The notes: a model not told the origin generated them from the sequence alone. Numbered from the stretch's first letter, positions 1 to 11,305 are shown. The stretch is 64,000 nucleotides of DNA from Sanghuangporus weigelae (GCA_033182465.1 CP137326.1:2139501-2203500); one strand, 5' to 3'. A program made the numbers and translations.

Positions 1-300
1 CTAGCTGAAACCCCGTTTCTTCCTCTAGATTTCCTTGAGTTGGATGCGCGAAGATCGCCAAATGTAGGAGATAAATTAGAAAAGGTTAGAAAAACTGAAT
101 ATGAGTATATCGAACGGGAATGATGCCGGATTTGCAGTTGGTCAGTGACCCGGGATATGCCGAGACTACACCCAAAAGATACTCGATTTACACGGAAATT
201 TCAATGAAAATCAAGTTTTATTCTCTCAATGGTCAAATTGTCAGTACATGCAGAGAGGTCTTTGTAAACGATACCTCTATCAATGATTCTTGTGGTTGCT
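1..300. other. 3' flank of the aldolase gene, no gene seen
   Basis: This stretch lies downstream of the minus-strand aldolase stop. I see only short open frames with no recognisable motif and no repeat shared with the array to the right. It probably holds the aldolase 3' UTR. Confidence 0.4.
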
Positions 301-1695
301 TCAATTCTCCTTTCCGCCTTTTGCAGCCTTCCAGCACTCCTTCGCGCGGGCTTTGAAAGCCTCACAAGCACCCTTCTCGTCGTCTCGCACCCAGCGAAGC
401 ATTGCATCTCCCTGCAAACCTCGACCAAAGGAAAATGACAAGGGCGGTAGACGAGAGTACGGAGAAGGTTGAGAATTTGCATTTGTTCTCGCCTTATCAA
501 CGACTTCGTTCACTTTTTGGAGGTACAGAGCTGCCGTTTCATCAGAAAGCCCTCCTAAGAAGAGAATAAATCATGCGAATAGAGCCAGGACCGTTCCACT
601 CCTACCAGAAAGGAAAACGACTCCCGCTACTCCGACAGGCAGTGCGCGCACAAGTACTGCAGCAGTAGCCTCTCCTATTTCGTCCGGAGTCGTGTTCGCT
701 CTTGAGGGGTGTTTCAGACCAGGCTGAGGGAATGAAGGCTTGATCAAGGAACCTTGAAGATAAATACATAGTCAGCAATGTACATACTCACATATTTTAG
801 TAAGCGAGTTTACCTTCCGTCAATACTCCATATGCTGCACATCTCGAGTAGATCATCGCGATCGCCTTAACATGCACCTCAACGCTACGTGCAAGACTTG
901 CGTCTTCCGCAAAATCGACATCCGGTTCGACAATCGGGACTAAACCTGCCTGTTGGCTGATTGCTGCAAATCTTGCAAGTGACTCTGCTTGAGCCTCAAG
1001 AGCAGCGTGTGACGGTAAAGTCGACGAATTGCAAAGAATCGGGGCACGCCACTGATAATAACTGTTAGTATGCCCAAATCGCAGTATTGTCTCTAAGTAC
1101 GACAGACTTTGCTGAAACGTGCCCCGTGAGCACGCGCATTACGTAATCGTGGAAGAAGATCATCAAGTCCTTGCGTTGCCGGTTCAAGTGGAGATATCGG
1201 CAACGGATGCGAGTCTGTATCTGCGCGTACTCCAGGAATGATACCTCTTGCCTCAAGGACGGGAGCGAGTTTGAAATCAACAAGCGTCTCATAGTAAAGA
1301 ATTACGCCAGATATATACTCTTCAGTTCAATCGAATTTGGCATCCGCTGAATTATTCCGATAAATTATCGACTCACCGGTCGGCAATGTCTCGTAAAGAC
1401 ATTCTCTCCAGCGACGCCTGCGAGCCTTCTTCTCTTCTTCAGTCCACTGCTTTCCTGCGCCCTGCTCGCCAAGCGCGGCTACTAATCGGGCTTCAATACC
1501 ATCCGGAGCCTCATCGGTTGCGTAGATCCCGACACCTCGTGGGTTCACCAATGCCTGCGCTGTCGCAATCAGATCGCGCGCCGTCTCGGGAGAATGGTAA
1601 GGATAAAGAAACGACTTCTTTGTTTCCTGAAGATCTGCGTTGCTGGTACCAAATCCGTATCCGGGAGTCGCGGTGGCATTCAAGTTGGCGGACAT
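301..1695 (-). CDS. Class I fructose-bisphosphate aldolase
   Basis: Cleaves fructose 1,6-bisphosphate into DHAP and glyceraldehyde 3-phosphate by a Schiff-base mechanism (cytosolic glycolysis/gluconeogenesis). Model: complement(301..554, 606..752, 814..1051, 1108..1319, 1377..1695); introns are 51-61 nt and the exons sum to 1170 nt, in frame, giving 389 aa (animal enzymes are about 363). Visible class I landmarks in order: TAQALV and a DEAPDGIEARL stretch matching the ADES..I..RL region; GVILYYETL; FSKWRAP (Lys about 177, matching rabbit Lys146); LVPIVEPDV (matching Glu187); TEGSLIKPS with the Schiff-base lysine at about residue 261; and GGLSDETA in the phosphate-binding region. The ATG at 1695 has a purine-rich ACCACC context. 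Most fungi use the unrelated zinc-dependent class II aldolase, so a class I gene is notable. The C-terminus lacks the terminal Tyr of animal enzymes. Confidence 0.93.
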
Positions 1696-2483
1696 GGTGG
1701 TCGGCGTCAAACAACGGAACGGATGAATGGCGTTGGTCGAATGTACATGGGAACAGAAGACTAGTCAGGTGACGGAAACTCTGTATTCCGGAAAGTTAAT
1801 CCATACTTCATCTTTCGGCATTCTTGTTTATATTGGCTGGAAGTTCTTATGAAGGCGCGCAGGAGACGAGATTTCGTAAATTAAGATACACAGGCATATC
1901 CCGTACGGTCGTATCTGATTAAATTGTCATCGTTCACGGGTTTTAAGACAAGCAAGCGCTACAGGAGCAACTGGATCTGGAGAAGAAATGCTAAATAAAT
2001 TATAGCTGTATATGAGCATCGGACTCACTCTAGTGAAAATCTCTGGACCGACGTCCCACCAGCCAATAGTGGAGTAAACGAACGTTGCTCTGTAAGGTCC
2101 ATTCCACAATCGATCTTTCCTCATGATAGGTCGAAGTCAATCAAGTCCAGCTCAACTGCAGTTTATGGATGGACATTCGAAATTCTAACATAGCAAGCAG
2201 TGAAGAAAGGAAGAAAGCCGTGAAACAAGAAGTATTGCTTCGTGCTTCGCCAGCCAGCAATGACTAAACCTCGGCAGTTTCCGAACGCAACTTCCGAAGA
2301 AGAGCTCGACTCCCGACACACTCTCCTTGTTCATACATTTCAAAGTTTATTATGCTCCACAAAGGTATCAACGTCCATTTTCATCGCTTAAACAAACTGA
2401 TATTGAAAGTCAAACGAACACATAGGTAATAGGCAGTCGAATCGAGGATAAATTTCCATATTGATAAGAACAGAAGCGCAAGA
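1696..2483. other. Intergenic, nothing recognised
   Basis: This lies between the aldolase start and the 3' end of the first DUF6533 gene. It has short frames only and no similarity to the array modules that I could see. It must carry the aldolase promoter on the minus strand. Confidence 0.4.
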
Positions 2484-4209
2484 TCATGCAGTCTCTTCCC
2501 GTCCAACGTCTTCTGCCTCGCTTCCCCTGCACAACTATGAGTCGCTTATCGGCACGCAAAGAATAGAAACCTAACCTTTGTGCATTACCTGATATGGCAA
2601 AGTTCATCTCACTGACGGTATCTGATGGTACTCTGTAACTTGTTCCTTCATTTTGGCCTCGTTCTCCTGCTTCCTTGAGGTTAAACAGCATTCGAGTGCC
2701 GAGAAGAGACAGGAGAGCTGGATTTCCAAGAGAGCTCAGGATATTTGAGAGGACCTGGTTTTCAATCTGTAGTTTGAAGCTTAAGACGGCGACCACGGAA
2801 CAGGAGATGACGTTGACAAGCCTCTCAGCTATCTCATGTGGAAATCACAGGAGGAACACTACCCACAGCATAAAATACAAGACTTGGTCTCGTATGAGAA
2901 CTTTGGCAAGTGTGAGCCCTCGGAAACCAGCAGACTCTTTCCAATATGCGGAAGCTTTGTAAAGCGCGAGTCCCATGAGGACCACTCCGTACCCGACAGG
3001 AATCGTCCTTGATCAAAATTCGTGGCTATGTAAGTCATTACTGATATTGATCTATAGAACTCACCAATCAATCATTCCCCATTTCCATGGAGGGATCGTG
3101 TCCAAGGTGCATACCGTCACACCCTCGGCAAGACCCCCAACTGCGACTGTACGTGGTGTAAACACCAGTAGCACCTTTTGAGAAAACTGATTCACTGTGC
3201 TCCGTCACGTCGAGATAGTTGATCAGCGCGATTTTGAAGCTTGCTTCCAATGCGAGTAGCAACTTGAGGCAAATTGACAAAGTCCTATCTAGACTAATAT
3301 GAGCGCGGTCACTAAAGAAAGCTACCGCTTACTTTGTGAATAAAGCGCCAGGACGCGGATAATGAGGATATCTTAGAGTGTGTGAGTTGACAGGCCACAA
3401 ATAGTCGCTTTATCACTTACAATCAATCGAGGTAATCGTTATCCAGTCTAAACGGCAGTGAGTAACTTGCTCGGGAGAATCAATCATATTCGCACTTGCG
3501 ATATCGCTCGCCCATTGGGAGAAGGAACCTGATGCATGCAATCAGTGCGAAGATCATCGTCATAGTTTCGCAGCTAACTTACACCTTGATGCAAAAGACT
3601 GTGGTCAACAGGGATAGTATATACGCCTGATAGAAGATAAACTTACAGGTGAACGTTCGCGCTATACGAATTCCCTTTGTACATGTAGATGATCAGTTCC
3701 ACAAGATATCACATATAACTATTGTATCCTCACAGAGTAGTCGGGCAACAGATCCGAAGATCATGATGTAACGGTTCTTCGTTATCCGGCTTCAACACGG
3801 AGTTTGGTGGGTAGCTCAATTCTACGTACCATGTAGTATACAAAATCAACCTCTTTTTGAGGTACTTTCTTCAAGATGGTAAATACGCTGCGCTGGAGTA
3901 TTCGAGAGAAGGAAAACGAACCCAGAAATATGTCGCCTGACGGTTGAATGTATCAGCTTTTTTATGCACAAAGACGGCATATAGCCATCTCACCTCTTTA
4001 TCCATTGTGACCACTTCCTTTGGCGTCAATTACAAGATATGAAACCGCTAGGTTGTGCACTTACGGGCATCATACACCAAGAGAGCGAGAATGGCCATTT
4101 GAAAGTACTGATTCAGAGTTTGTTCTGACACCCAAAGTGGGACTTCACTGGGATCAATAGCCTCGATGGATGAACGGACAGAAAGCATCGCAGGGGATGA
4201 GCTTGACAT
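2484..4209 (-). CDS. DUF6533 seven-helix membrane protein, copy 1
   Basis: Left edge copy and clearly diverged from the rest. Fourteen exons can be followed with the same phases as copy 5, and I see no lesion. Landmarks: SVRSSIEAIDPSEVPLWVS leader; first helix ending LLVYDA; MDKE; a 15-nt exon encoding ATYFW; KVPQKEVDFVYYM; NRYIMIFGSVARLL; ILIIRVLALYSQ; a fourth helix from LSICLKLLLALE; a loop with VTVC; RDQVLYFML; and the family C-terminal signature LGTRMLFNLKEAGERGQNEGT. The last exon, after an intron of 49 nt, gives a short acidic tail ending ETA and stops at 2484. An upstream in-frame ATG at 4314 exists, but the family leader begins at 4209. The function of DUF6533 proteins is unknown; the topology resembles receptor-like seven-helix proteins. 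Confidence 0.85.
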
Positions 4210-5547
4210 AGCGCAGTTCAGTGGTATCTTGTTTGCAGGAGATGGTGCGTAGAACGGTATATATTGCAACTCACCGGGTATGTTAGTATTAGGAATGTGC
4301 TGTTCCACCCTCATGATTCTTTCAATGTGCGAAGATAGTGAGATCTGATATACCTAAGTGTATCATGATTTGATGATCTTTCAGTTCCTGGAGATGGAAA
4401 GGACCTACTACTGCAAGAGTTCATGACTCCCAGGTGAGCAAGGGACAGGAATGCCAAGCCGATCCTTTTCTTTTCTCAGTATTGTTAAAAAGATTAATCA
4501 GGCCTACCTAGCCAGTAGATGGAAAGGCAAGAGATATGGAGATGTACCAACCAGGAATGAAAGCTTTCGCACAAACCAGCAGAAGATGATGCCGTCACAA
4601 ACAATTGAAAGACTCTGGGATCTGGAACTAGAAGGCGGAACGGAACAATGATTTAGGCGGTCCTTAAAATGATTGGGGAACAAGTGACCGCAGTGAAACG
4701 TGAGACTTTTGTTACACGATCTGTTTTGATTGAGATCGTCCGAGGGAAAAACGAACATTTAGTCAGACGGGGCGATCTGGAGTAGAAATAGACAAGAAAT
4801 GAAATGAAGAAGATTGACGCTAGCCAGCACCGAGGTTAGGGCTCGATAGGATAGCTCTTCCTTCGTTTCATCGTTGCTGAGACGTCTCAGTTGCCATTCT
4901 TGACCAAGCGAGTGCCCATAGTCAGTGAGTACAAGAGACCGACAATCTTGTAACAGAAGGCTTGAAAAGTTGATACGGCAGGATAGAATGACCAGCGCTA
5001 CGTTGCCATGCTTGTTTTCGGAAGTGGAGATATTCTGGCGTGTACCTTTGTATTCGCGAGGCATTCAAACGATCGCTGCTAGCAACAGTCAGATATTTTT
5101 TGCGCCTCGCGCAGCTCAAGAGCGTGCTGTTTGTCAGATTCCGTTGATATCGATGGTCGTGGAAGAGAGACAATTGACGAAATAGGCATGTTCGCCTCTC
5201 ATTTTTCACACGCCTTTCATGTGCTCTACTCCTTTCCTTCAGCAGACGCCTATCCCAACCTCGTTTTCGGTCAGCACTTATGAAGCTCCGTCCGCTTGTA
5301 TTTACGTTCTCCATCAGCAGAAGCTAGATTGAGAGGCGTATATTACTGCACTACTCCTAATGAAATGAAGGACTATAAACGTAATTGTGAAAGGTGGTTT
5401 TACTCTTCCCGAGCTCGACATCTTCCATCATGCCGATGCAAGCAACTCGCTGAAATAGCGTGAGTCTCCGAGTCTAGACGATCATGTTCTCATGACTCAT
5501 GCCCATTGTGACTCTTCGCATTCTGATTTTCTTTTTCTGGACAACAA
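4210..5547. other. Upstream region of copy 1, nothing recognised
   Basis: Contains the copy 1 promoter next to 4209. Unlike the other units I could not find the AKR fragment here. Several open frames of 60-130 codons overlap one another on both strands without motifs and are probably chance. Confidence 0.4.
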
Positions 5548-5890
5548 TCAGATACTGGCTATTCTGTGGCTACTCCCATTGTTCATACCACATTCTCTGG
5601 CCTCCTTCAATTTTAATGCCGTCCAACTAGCAAAGGCAGATAGGAGCGCCGGATCTCCAGTTGCCTGAATGGCCACTGCACGAAATTACCTGATACCGGG
5701 AGCATAAATTATGCCAAATGCGCAACTAGCAATTAGGCTACATATGCATCTAAGAGATTGATCAGTGGAAAAGGTATAAACGTACAAGGCAAGATACACA
5801 GCTTTGATCACGTATGAGCACATTGACAAGCGGTAGTCCTTTCAGACCTGCCGAGGTTTTCCAATATTCCTCAGTCTTGTAAAGCGATAG
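5548..5890 (-). pseudogene. Diverged DUF6533 C-terminal remnant
   Basis: Read on the minus strand, a frame gives GDPALLSAFASWTALKLKEA followed by RECGMNNGSSHRIAS. This lines up with the family C-terminal motif GNPALLTILGSRMLFNLKEAGERGQNEGTSYR. Just upstream, around 5810-5890, nucleotide similarity to the exon encoding the YKAAEYWK..GFKG region remains. Only the last third of a gene is left. It is far more diverged than the other remnants, so it is an older loss. Confidence 0.65.
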
Positions 5891-5934
5891 GAACGTCAGC
5901 TTTCTCCTTTAGACGGGGGTCTGTTATTGCATCC

Positions 5935-6440
5935 ACTTGAAGAGGATATGATTCTGCTTGATGAGGGCTTACAGGTGCTCCGTGGGATGTCGTGATGAAT
6001 ATGGATAGTGACAAGGATAAAGATCGACTCTACGAATGTGCCCGGAGAAACAATGCGGCAACATGCTCATCCCCATACTGCATGCCAAATTCTTCAACGC
6101 ATCTCCTGCGGTTCTCGTGTTCCGTTCGCCGAACCCGATAAACTCCACTTGCAACTTCTTCGACTTCACACGCCGCATCAAAGTATGCCTATGATGGTCC
6201 GACCAGGCCAGTTTTGTCATTGCTGCCGGCATTCACATGAAAAACCGGGTGGCAATAGCATTGCTAGTGTAGTGCTTCGTCGCCATACACCTGCGCTCCG
6301 TCGGTCTACCTTGGATGACATAAAGAAACCCGTACATCTCGCAAAGACCACGGTGCTGTCTTTTCAAAAGAATCTGTGGACCATAACAGACAAGTAAGCA
6401 CTTTGTTTCATGTATTATAGTAACATAGGTAAAATAATAC
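5935..6440. repeat. Module X, unit 1-2
   Basis: Unrecognised segment repeated once per unit, about 500-600 bp. It opens with a short stretch like the AKR codons for QNQILFKW (minus strand), then holds a plus-strand frame reading about STCNFFDLTRGMK..., and ends just after ACCATAACAGACAAGTAA-like sequence. Reading frames differ between copies, so it is decayed or non-coding. Other copies start near 12065, 21665, 26455, 31885 and 46485. Confidence 0.5.
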
Positions 6441-6659
6441 AGTCACGATCCATCATGACAGTCAAGAAAGATAAAAAAATAACAACGATCCTTGTCGAGG
6501 ACTCTGTGTGGAAGAGAAAACCCCCAAAGACAAAATGAGGAATTATGCCTGTCTGCTGTTTTCACTGATTCCCGTTTCGCTCTTCCTGAATCAATCGCAG
6601 CCAGAATCAAGCTGATGCGGAGAAAGTCTAATGACTGACTTTTGAGGATGCACTGGCTC

Positions 6660-7265
6660 AGCAAACTCCACTTCGTTTATCATAGCTGATGGCGCCTTGT
6701 ACTTGTTTCTTCGTTCTGCCCTCGTTCTTCTGTTTCCTTTCCATTGAACAACATTCGACTTCCGAGAATACCGAGAAAACGTCATGTTTCCGATGGATCT
6801 TACGCCATTTGCCATAAATGAATTCACTTCCAACCTAAGCTGGTGAATAGCAAACACGGAACAGGCAATGATGCTGGGAAAAGCGATAATCAGTGTCGTT
6901 CTCGGGAAGTAACGAGAAACTTACAGCATAATGTACAGGACTTGGTCTCGAATGAGAACCTTGACAAGCACAAATCATTCGAATCCAGTGGACATTTCCA
7001 GTATTCAGTCGTCCTGCAGAGCAAGAATCATGTTGATATATAGTTCCGAATGTCACAGGTATCAGCTTGATACAGATTGGGTACTTGTTTAAGTTGTACC
7101 ACTTCACTCACCAGCCGACCATTCTCGATTGCCAAGGAGTTTTGCTATCACATACTTGGGAGGATCGCAGCAGATTCATAAGTCGCAACCACACATATTG
7201 GTTCAAACAACCTTTCCTGACCTCAGACAAGATAAACTTATCTCCTCACGTATGACCACCCACCC
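6660..7265 (-). pseudogene. DUF6533 remnant B1
   Basis: Minus strand shows GILGSRMLFNGKETEERGQNEETS, split over frames, and an upstream exon related to LIPMTYGAILMI..GFKGF..RDQVLY, then a PWQLGMVDW-like stretch near 7110-7130. The N-terminal half of the gene is absent. Frames shift several times and no start exon is found. This is the second, decayed DUF6533 series that recurs in every full unit. Confidence 0.7.
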
Positions 7266-7560
7266 TCGGGGGTGGCATGACGAGGCCAACTGGGACTTGT
7301 TTGAGCACAGGCCATCTTCAAGCTTTCGTGGTGGTAAGTTATGGTACTTCATATACACCGCTCACCTGTTCTTTTCACCCATCGCTCCTCCCAGGATAAC
7401 CTGAGATCGCTTTCACGAACCGTGCGCTGTGTGGATATGTAGACGAGAAACGTTCCTTCATGGCACCGCGAGAATGGATAGTTGTATCATGGCAGCTTTG
7501 ATACATTTTTAAGTCTCATCCATGCAGATTCTAGAAGAGGGTCCCGAGATCGCGCAAAAG
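7255..7560. repeat. Module Y, unit 1-2
   Basis: Short segment found once per unit. The plus strand reads about GWHDEANWDLFEHRPSSSFRG, followed by GTAAGTTATGG and, some 50 nt on, CTCCCAG, so it looks like an exon-intron-exon junction of a plus-strand gene. Frames are broken in some copies. Other copies lie near 13325, 22985, 27880, 33220, 43195 and 47455. I do not recognise the product. Confidence 0.45.
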
Positions 7561-7911
7561 AGGTTGGAGGCGTTCGATAGTCATCAGTGAATTGGTGAGT
7601 CAATAAGAACTGGCAAGCACAATTGGAGATGTCGGAATGTACCGCCGCAGATCACGACTGATTGATCCGTCGCATCCCCTCGGCAGCGATGACTTTCACG
7701 CGCAACTCAAATAACTTGAGGTTCCAGAAACACGGCCGTTCGCAAACACCCATATCGTGTATTACTGTAACATGAATAAATATGCGGTCACAACACATCA
7801 TCTCGGCCAAGAAACTTCAGCATAACAGACACAATCTATGCCTGGATCATTCATGAGGACTAACGTTCCATCGCCGGTTCCCCGGAAGGTTGGTCCGTAG
7901 GTCATGCCTGT
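7560..7911. other. 3' flank of DUF6533 copy 2, conserved between units
   Basis: Conserved 300-400-bp block just downstream of each DUF6533 stop. It includes AATAAATA-type A-rich stretches and a GAAACTTCAGCA motif on the plus strand. Equivalent blocks are near 13620-13954, 23290-23632, 28180-28543, 33500-33895, 43400-43707 and 47700-48075. Likely 3' UTR and polyadenylation region; no gene is seen. Confidence 0.45.
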
Positions 7912-10279
7912 CCGCCGCCTCCATCAATTCCCGTTTCGCTCTCTCTGGGTTCATCGACGTTAGGATAAGGTGGTACTGAAATAATGTAATGATTCACCTT
8001 TGAGGAGGCGCCGGCTCATCAAAATCCATATCGCTTATCGTCTTAGAAGTAGGGCTCCGCGCGTAACCGTATACGGGGACGGCCGTATAAAGGAAGACCG
8101 CATGCGGGGACGGTCGTATTTTTACCGGCCGTATGAAGGGATTCTGGGACCTGATACGGTTACGGGATGCCTGGATACGCCGTATACGCCGTATACGGCA
8201 AGTCCATCTATAATATATCATTTCAACCGAAGGGTCATTTAGAAAATTATTTTGATTGATCTATATTATATTATCAACACAGATTAGTGTAAAATCAGTT
8301 CACTTCGAGACCGGTTAGTAAGTACTAGTGATTTTGAAAAGAGATTAGATAAGAAATCATTTACCTAATACCATGAGAAAACTGTTGTCGGACCCTAGCA
8401 AGGCCTGAATTGGTCCGAGAAATGCTTGATTTGGACCTTTTGCCTAGATAAGGGTGAAATGAATGAGCACCGGATAAAATACTCTGTGATTTTATATGAT
8501 TTCCTTGTTGGACTTACCGAGTGATAGGTAGTCTCCGGATACGGCGTATACGGCGTATACGTCAATTTCTGGCAAGTTGTGGGACGGACATGGCCGCACA
8601 TATACGGCCCGTATATTCCCCTCCCAGAGAGTAGTACGGACACGGTCGTATCCGTATACGATGCGGCCCGTACCCGTAAAGTACGGATACGTGCGGAGCC
8701 CTACCTAGAAGGTACACTGCAGCTTGTCCCTTCGTTCTGACCTCGTTCACCCGCTTCTTTCAAATTGAATAGCATCCGGCTACCGAGGATGGTAAGGAAA
8801 GTCGGATTTCCGAAGGCATCTAGGATATCTGAAAGGAATTCGCTCGAGACTAGCAATCTGAATTCAAGAATGGCAAATATGCAACAGGCGATCACCCTGA
8901 ATATACGATCATCAGCCTAGTTAGTTGGTGAAAGTTGTTTAGAGCTTACAGCATAAAATACAAAACCTGGTCTCGTAAAAGAACCTTGAGAAGCATAAAT
9001 CCCTTGAATCCAGAATTCAACTTCCAGTATTCAGCTGCCTTGTAGAGAGCAAGGATCATGAGAATTGCCCCGTATATCATCGGAATCACCCTGGTACGGT
9101 TTGAGTGCCGGTTCACATAACACCAAGTCACTCACCAGTCAACTATCCCCAATTGCCAAGGAGGATCGTTGTCATATCCACAGACCGTCACATTCTTAGC
9201 AAGACCATGGACAGCGTCTCAAGTCGATATTAGTAATTATGCGTCCGGAATGACGTTGAACTCACTATGCTGTATATCGTCCAGATAGATCATCAATACT
9301 AGCTTAAAGACTGCCTCCAGCATTAACAATAGGTTGAGGCATATAGACAATCGAGTATCTAAATATAAATCAGCACGCTTCCTCGCTGGCTAACATAGTA
9401 ACCTACCTTGTGAATAGAGCGCAAGTACTCGGATCATAAGGATGTCTGCGAAGACGGTGAGTTAGTAAGCTGGAGACAAGCTTTCGTGACGCACAGTCGA
9501 TCGAAATGATTGTCACCCAGTCTGATTGCTCGTCAGCGATAGTTTTGGAAAAAACCCTTGTACACTCACTGGCACTATTTGTCGTCCAATACGCGAAGTT
9601 ACCTGACCTCAAGTTATTCCGTCGATTCACACATCATTAAGACTCAGCTGCTTACACCTGGAATGAAGAAAATATTAGACGAAAGGCGCGAGGGAATCAG
9701 ATAACTGACGTTACAATATCTACGCCGTATACATCCCCTTCAGCATCAGAAGTGATCAGTTGTATTGAAACACATATGAGTAAAATGGATTTCACAAAAC
9801 AGAAATGCGACCGATCCGAAGATACCAATGTATCGATTCTGTGATAATCGCTCAACGGACATATCACTCGCGCCAAGTTGTACATACCAGAAAATAGACA
9901 TAGTCGATCGCTCTTTGAGGGACCTTCTGTAGTAAGCATAATAGTCGATTTAAATTCCAGATGAGAGACAAAGATATATCTACCCAAAAGTACTTCGCCT
10001 GAAGATTGAATAGGCTCCTGAGAATGAGGTGTTGTCTAGAGAGGCATAATGCTCACCTCCTTATCGAGCGTAATGACTTTCGATACGATCATCATAGGTG
10101 CAGATAAACCAAGCAAGAAGCTCACGAGCATCGTAGACCAAGACGGTGACAGTTGCTACTTGAAAGTACTGATCGATGGTTGATTCAGAGACCCAGAGAG
10201 GGACCTGACTAGGATCTATAGGTTCAACCTCCGATCGAACTGAAAGGACTCCGAGATGATGGCTAGTGGAATTAGTCAT
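7912..10279 (-). pseudogene. DUF6533 copy 2, interrupted by a hAT-type MITE
   Basis: Same exon order as copy 5 and identical in sequence to copy 7 over 8803..11257. The MITE at 8050..8703 sits in exon 13 inside the PSR^TISDMDF tail; its first bases create a stop right after PSR, removing about 35 residues of the cytoplasmic tail but none of the helices. In addition the 48-nt exon 6 is one base short, as in copy 7, which would stop translation if that exon is included. If exon 6 is skipped the membrane core stays in frame, so a truncated product is still conceivable. Confidence 0.75.
8050..8703. mobile_element. hAT-type MITE (654 bp)
   Basis: Terminal inverted repeats start TAGGGCTCCGC (8050..8060) and end with its complement GCGGAGCCCTA at 8703. 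Flanking 8-bp target duplications are CTTAGAAG (8042..8049) and CCTAGAAG (8704..8711), one mismatch. Copy 7 has the empty site with a single CCTAGAAG at 43848..43855. An 8-bp duplication with TAGGG-type ends fits the hAT superfamily. Both ends are packed with CCGTATACGG-like palindromes, as expected of subterminal transposase-binding repeats. No transposase is encoded, so it is non-autonomous. Confidence 0.88.
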
Positions 10280-10291
10280 GAGCTAGGAATG

Positions 10292-10315
10292 AGGGGAGGG
10301 GGCGGGGGGGAGGGG
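10292..10315 (+). other. G-run cluster before DUF6533 copy 2 start
   Basis: Runs of 4, 5, 7 and 4 G separated by single bases lie on the plus strand about 15-35 nt upstream of the copy 2 ATG (10279, minus). This is a classical G-quadruplex-capable pattern. The same block precedes copy 7 (45436..45459) and is absent in the other copies. Confidence 0.6.
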
Positions 10316-10639
10316 CTGGTGGGAAGTGGTCGTCTTGCGTGCCCTTCTGTCGTTAATATGCCCGAAGAAAAAGCCAAATTAAGCTTAAGTGCGAGCGATG
10401 CCCGGAAATGAAACACTGATATTTTTGTCCTCCTATCACACCTCGTTTGATTGTACGGAAAAAGCTGGAGCACCGTCGAAGCCCGAACCAGAACTTCCAG
10501 CATTCATCACCTGGAAGGAATCAGATTCCGTTTGGTCTACATTGTTCTGCTGAGATGCTGCCTCGTAGGGACTGTGCGGATATAACAGACGATGTCGCAT
10601 TGAGGATCATCAGCACAAAGAGCTGGCTACTTACTCCTG

Positions 10640-11095
10640 AATTGTCTAACCATAAGCAGTTTAGCTAAGTGAATCTTCAGTAGAAACTTTTTCCCTCAGA
10701 GGTGATTTTCTGGTGGATGCCTTCACGGCGGTGCCCTGCGACGATTCCGCCAACTTAAAGAGGATCTGGTTCGGTACCATAGAAGGACATCGAAACTGCG
10801 CTAGCTTGCCAAACACAACGCTTTTAGCTTTGAGGATATTTTACAGTTCGAAACAAGCGGATGGAATCACGTACTTGCTCCACGACAGGCTTCTCGAACG
10901 AAGACTAGGATAGTACTGATGACATCTCTGGGTATTCCCTATTCATACCGAATGCAACGTCTTAACCCCTTCTTCTTAGATCTGGCATCACCTTCCACAT
11001 CTGTTTCAAGTCGCCTATGCGATCCTAATGGATAGATTCCTGAATAGGCAACAGTTTGGTCTAGTTAGCGGTCTCGTTAAGCTCAGGTGACGGGC
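10640..11095 (-). pseudogene. AKR fragment, unit 2
   Basis: Collinear with the intact AKR gene at 54487-55450. Recognisable nucleotide blocks match its TESLPDL / LKENL region, the QNQILFKWLE region (CTTAAAGAGGATCTGGTTC on plus), the exon 1/intron junction (CGTACTTG..CACGACAGGCTTCTC on plus), and the stretch covering LKQVWKEMVDVKEKG. The first 90 or so residues are missing and the frame is broken many times. Confidence 0.7.
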
Positions 11096-11305
11096 ATCGT
11101 TGATTGTTTCTCGTCGAGTCGTATCATGGGTGCAGCACACATTGCCGCTGGAACCGATTGAAGAAGTGGTCTGTCGTAGCATTTGACAGACAGAGAGATG
11201 CGGATGCACAAGGACAGTAGTTGTTGTGTTAACGTGTAGACTGTGACATATCTGTCACGGACCTCGTCTACGTCAACACCCAACTCATCGGGCTCAATTC
11301 CTTTA

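Larger units (their letters stand above)
8803..11257. repeat. 2455-bp tract identical to 43947..46401
   Basis: Reading both tracts side by side I found no difference, at a constant offset of 35144. Just left, 8704..8802 differs at 7 of 99 positions; just right, differences resume at 11258. It covers DUF6533 copies 2 and 7 from the middle of exon 13 through the promoter and the AKR fragment. Interpreted as recent gene conversion between old paralogous units, or as an assembly duplication. Confidence 0.85.

Noticed and set aside
4922-5314. 130-codon minus-strand frame upstream of copy 1
   Set aside because: Basic, motif-free product overlapping other frames; not shared with any other unit.
6008-6397. 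129-codon plus-strand frame in module X
   Set aside because: Frame is not kept in the other copies of the module; no recognisable domain.
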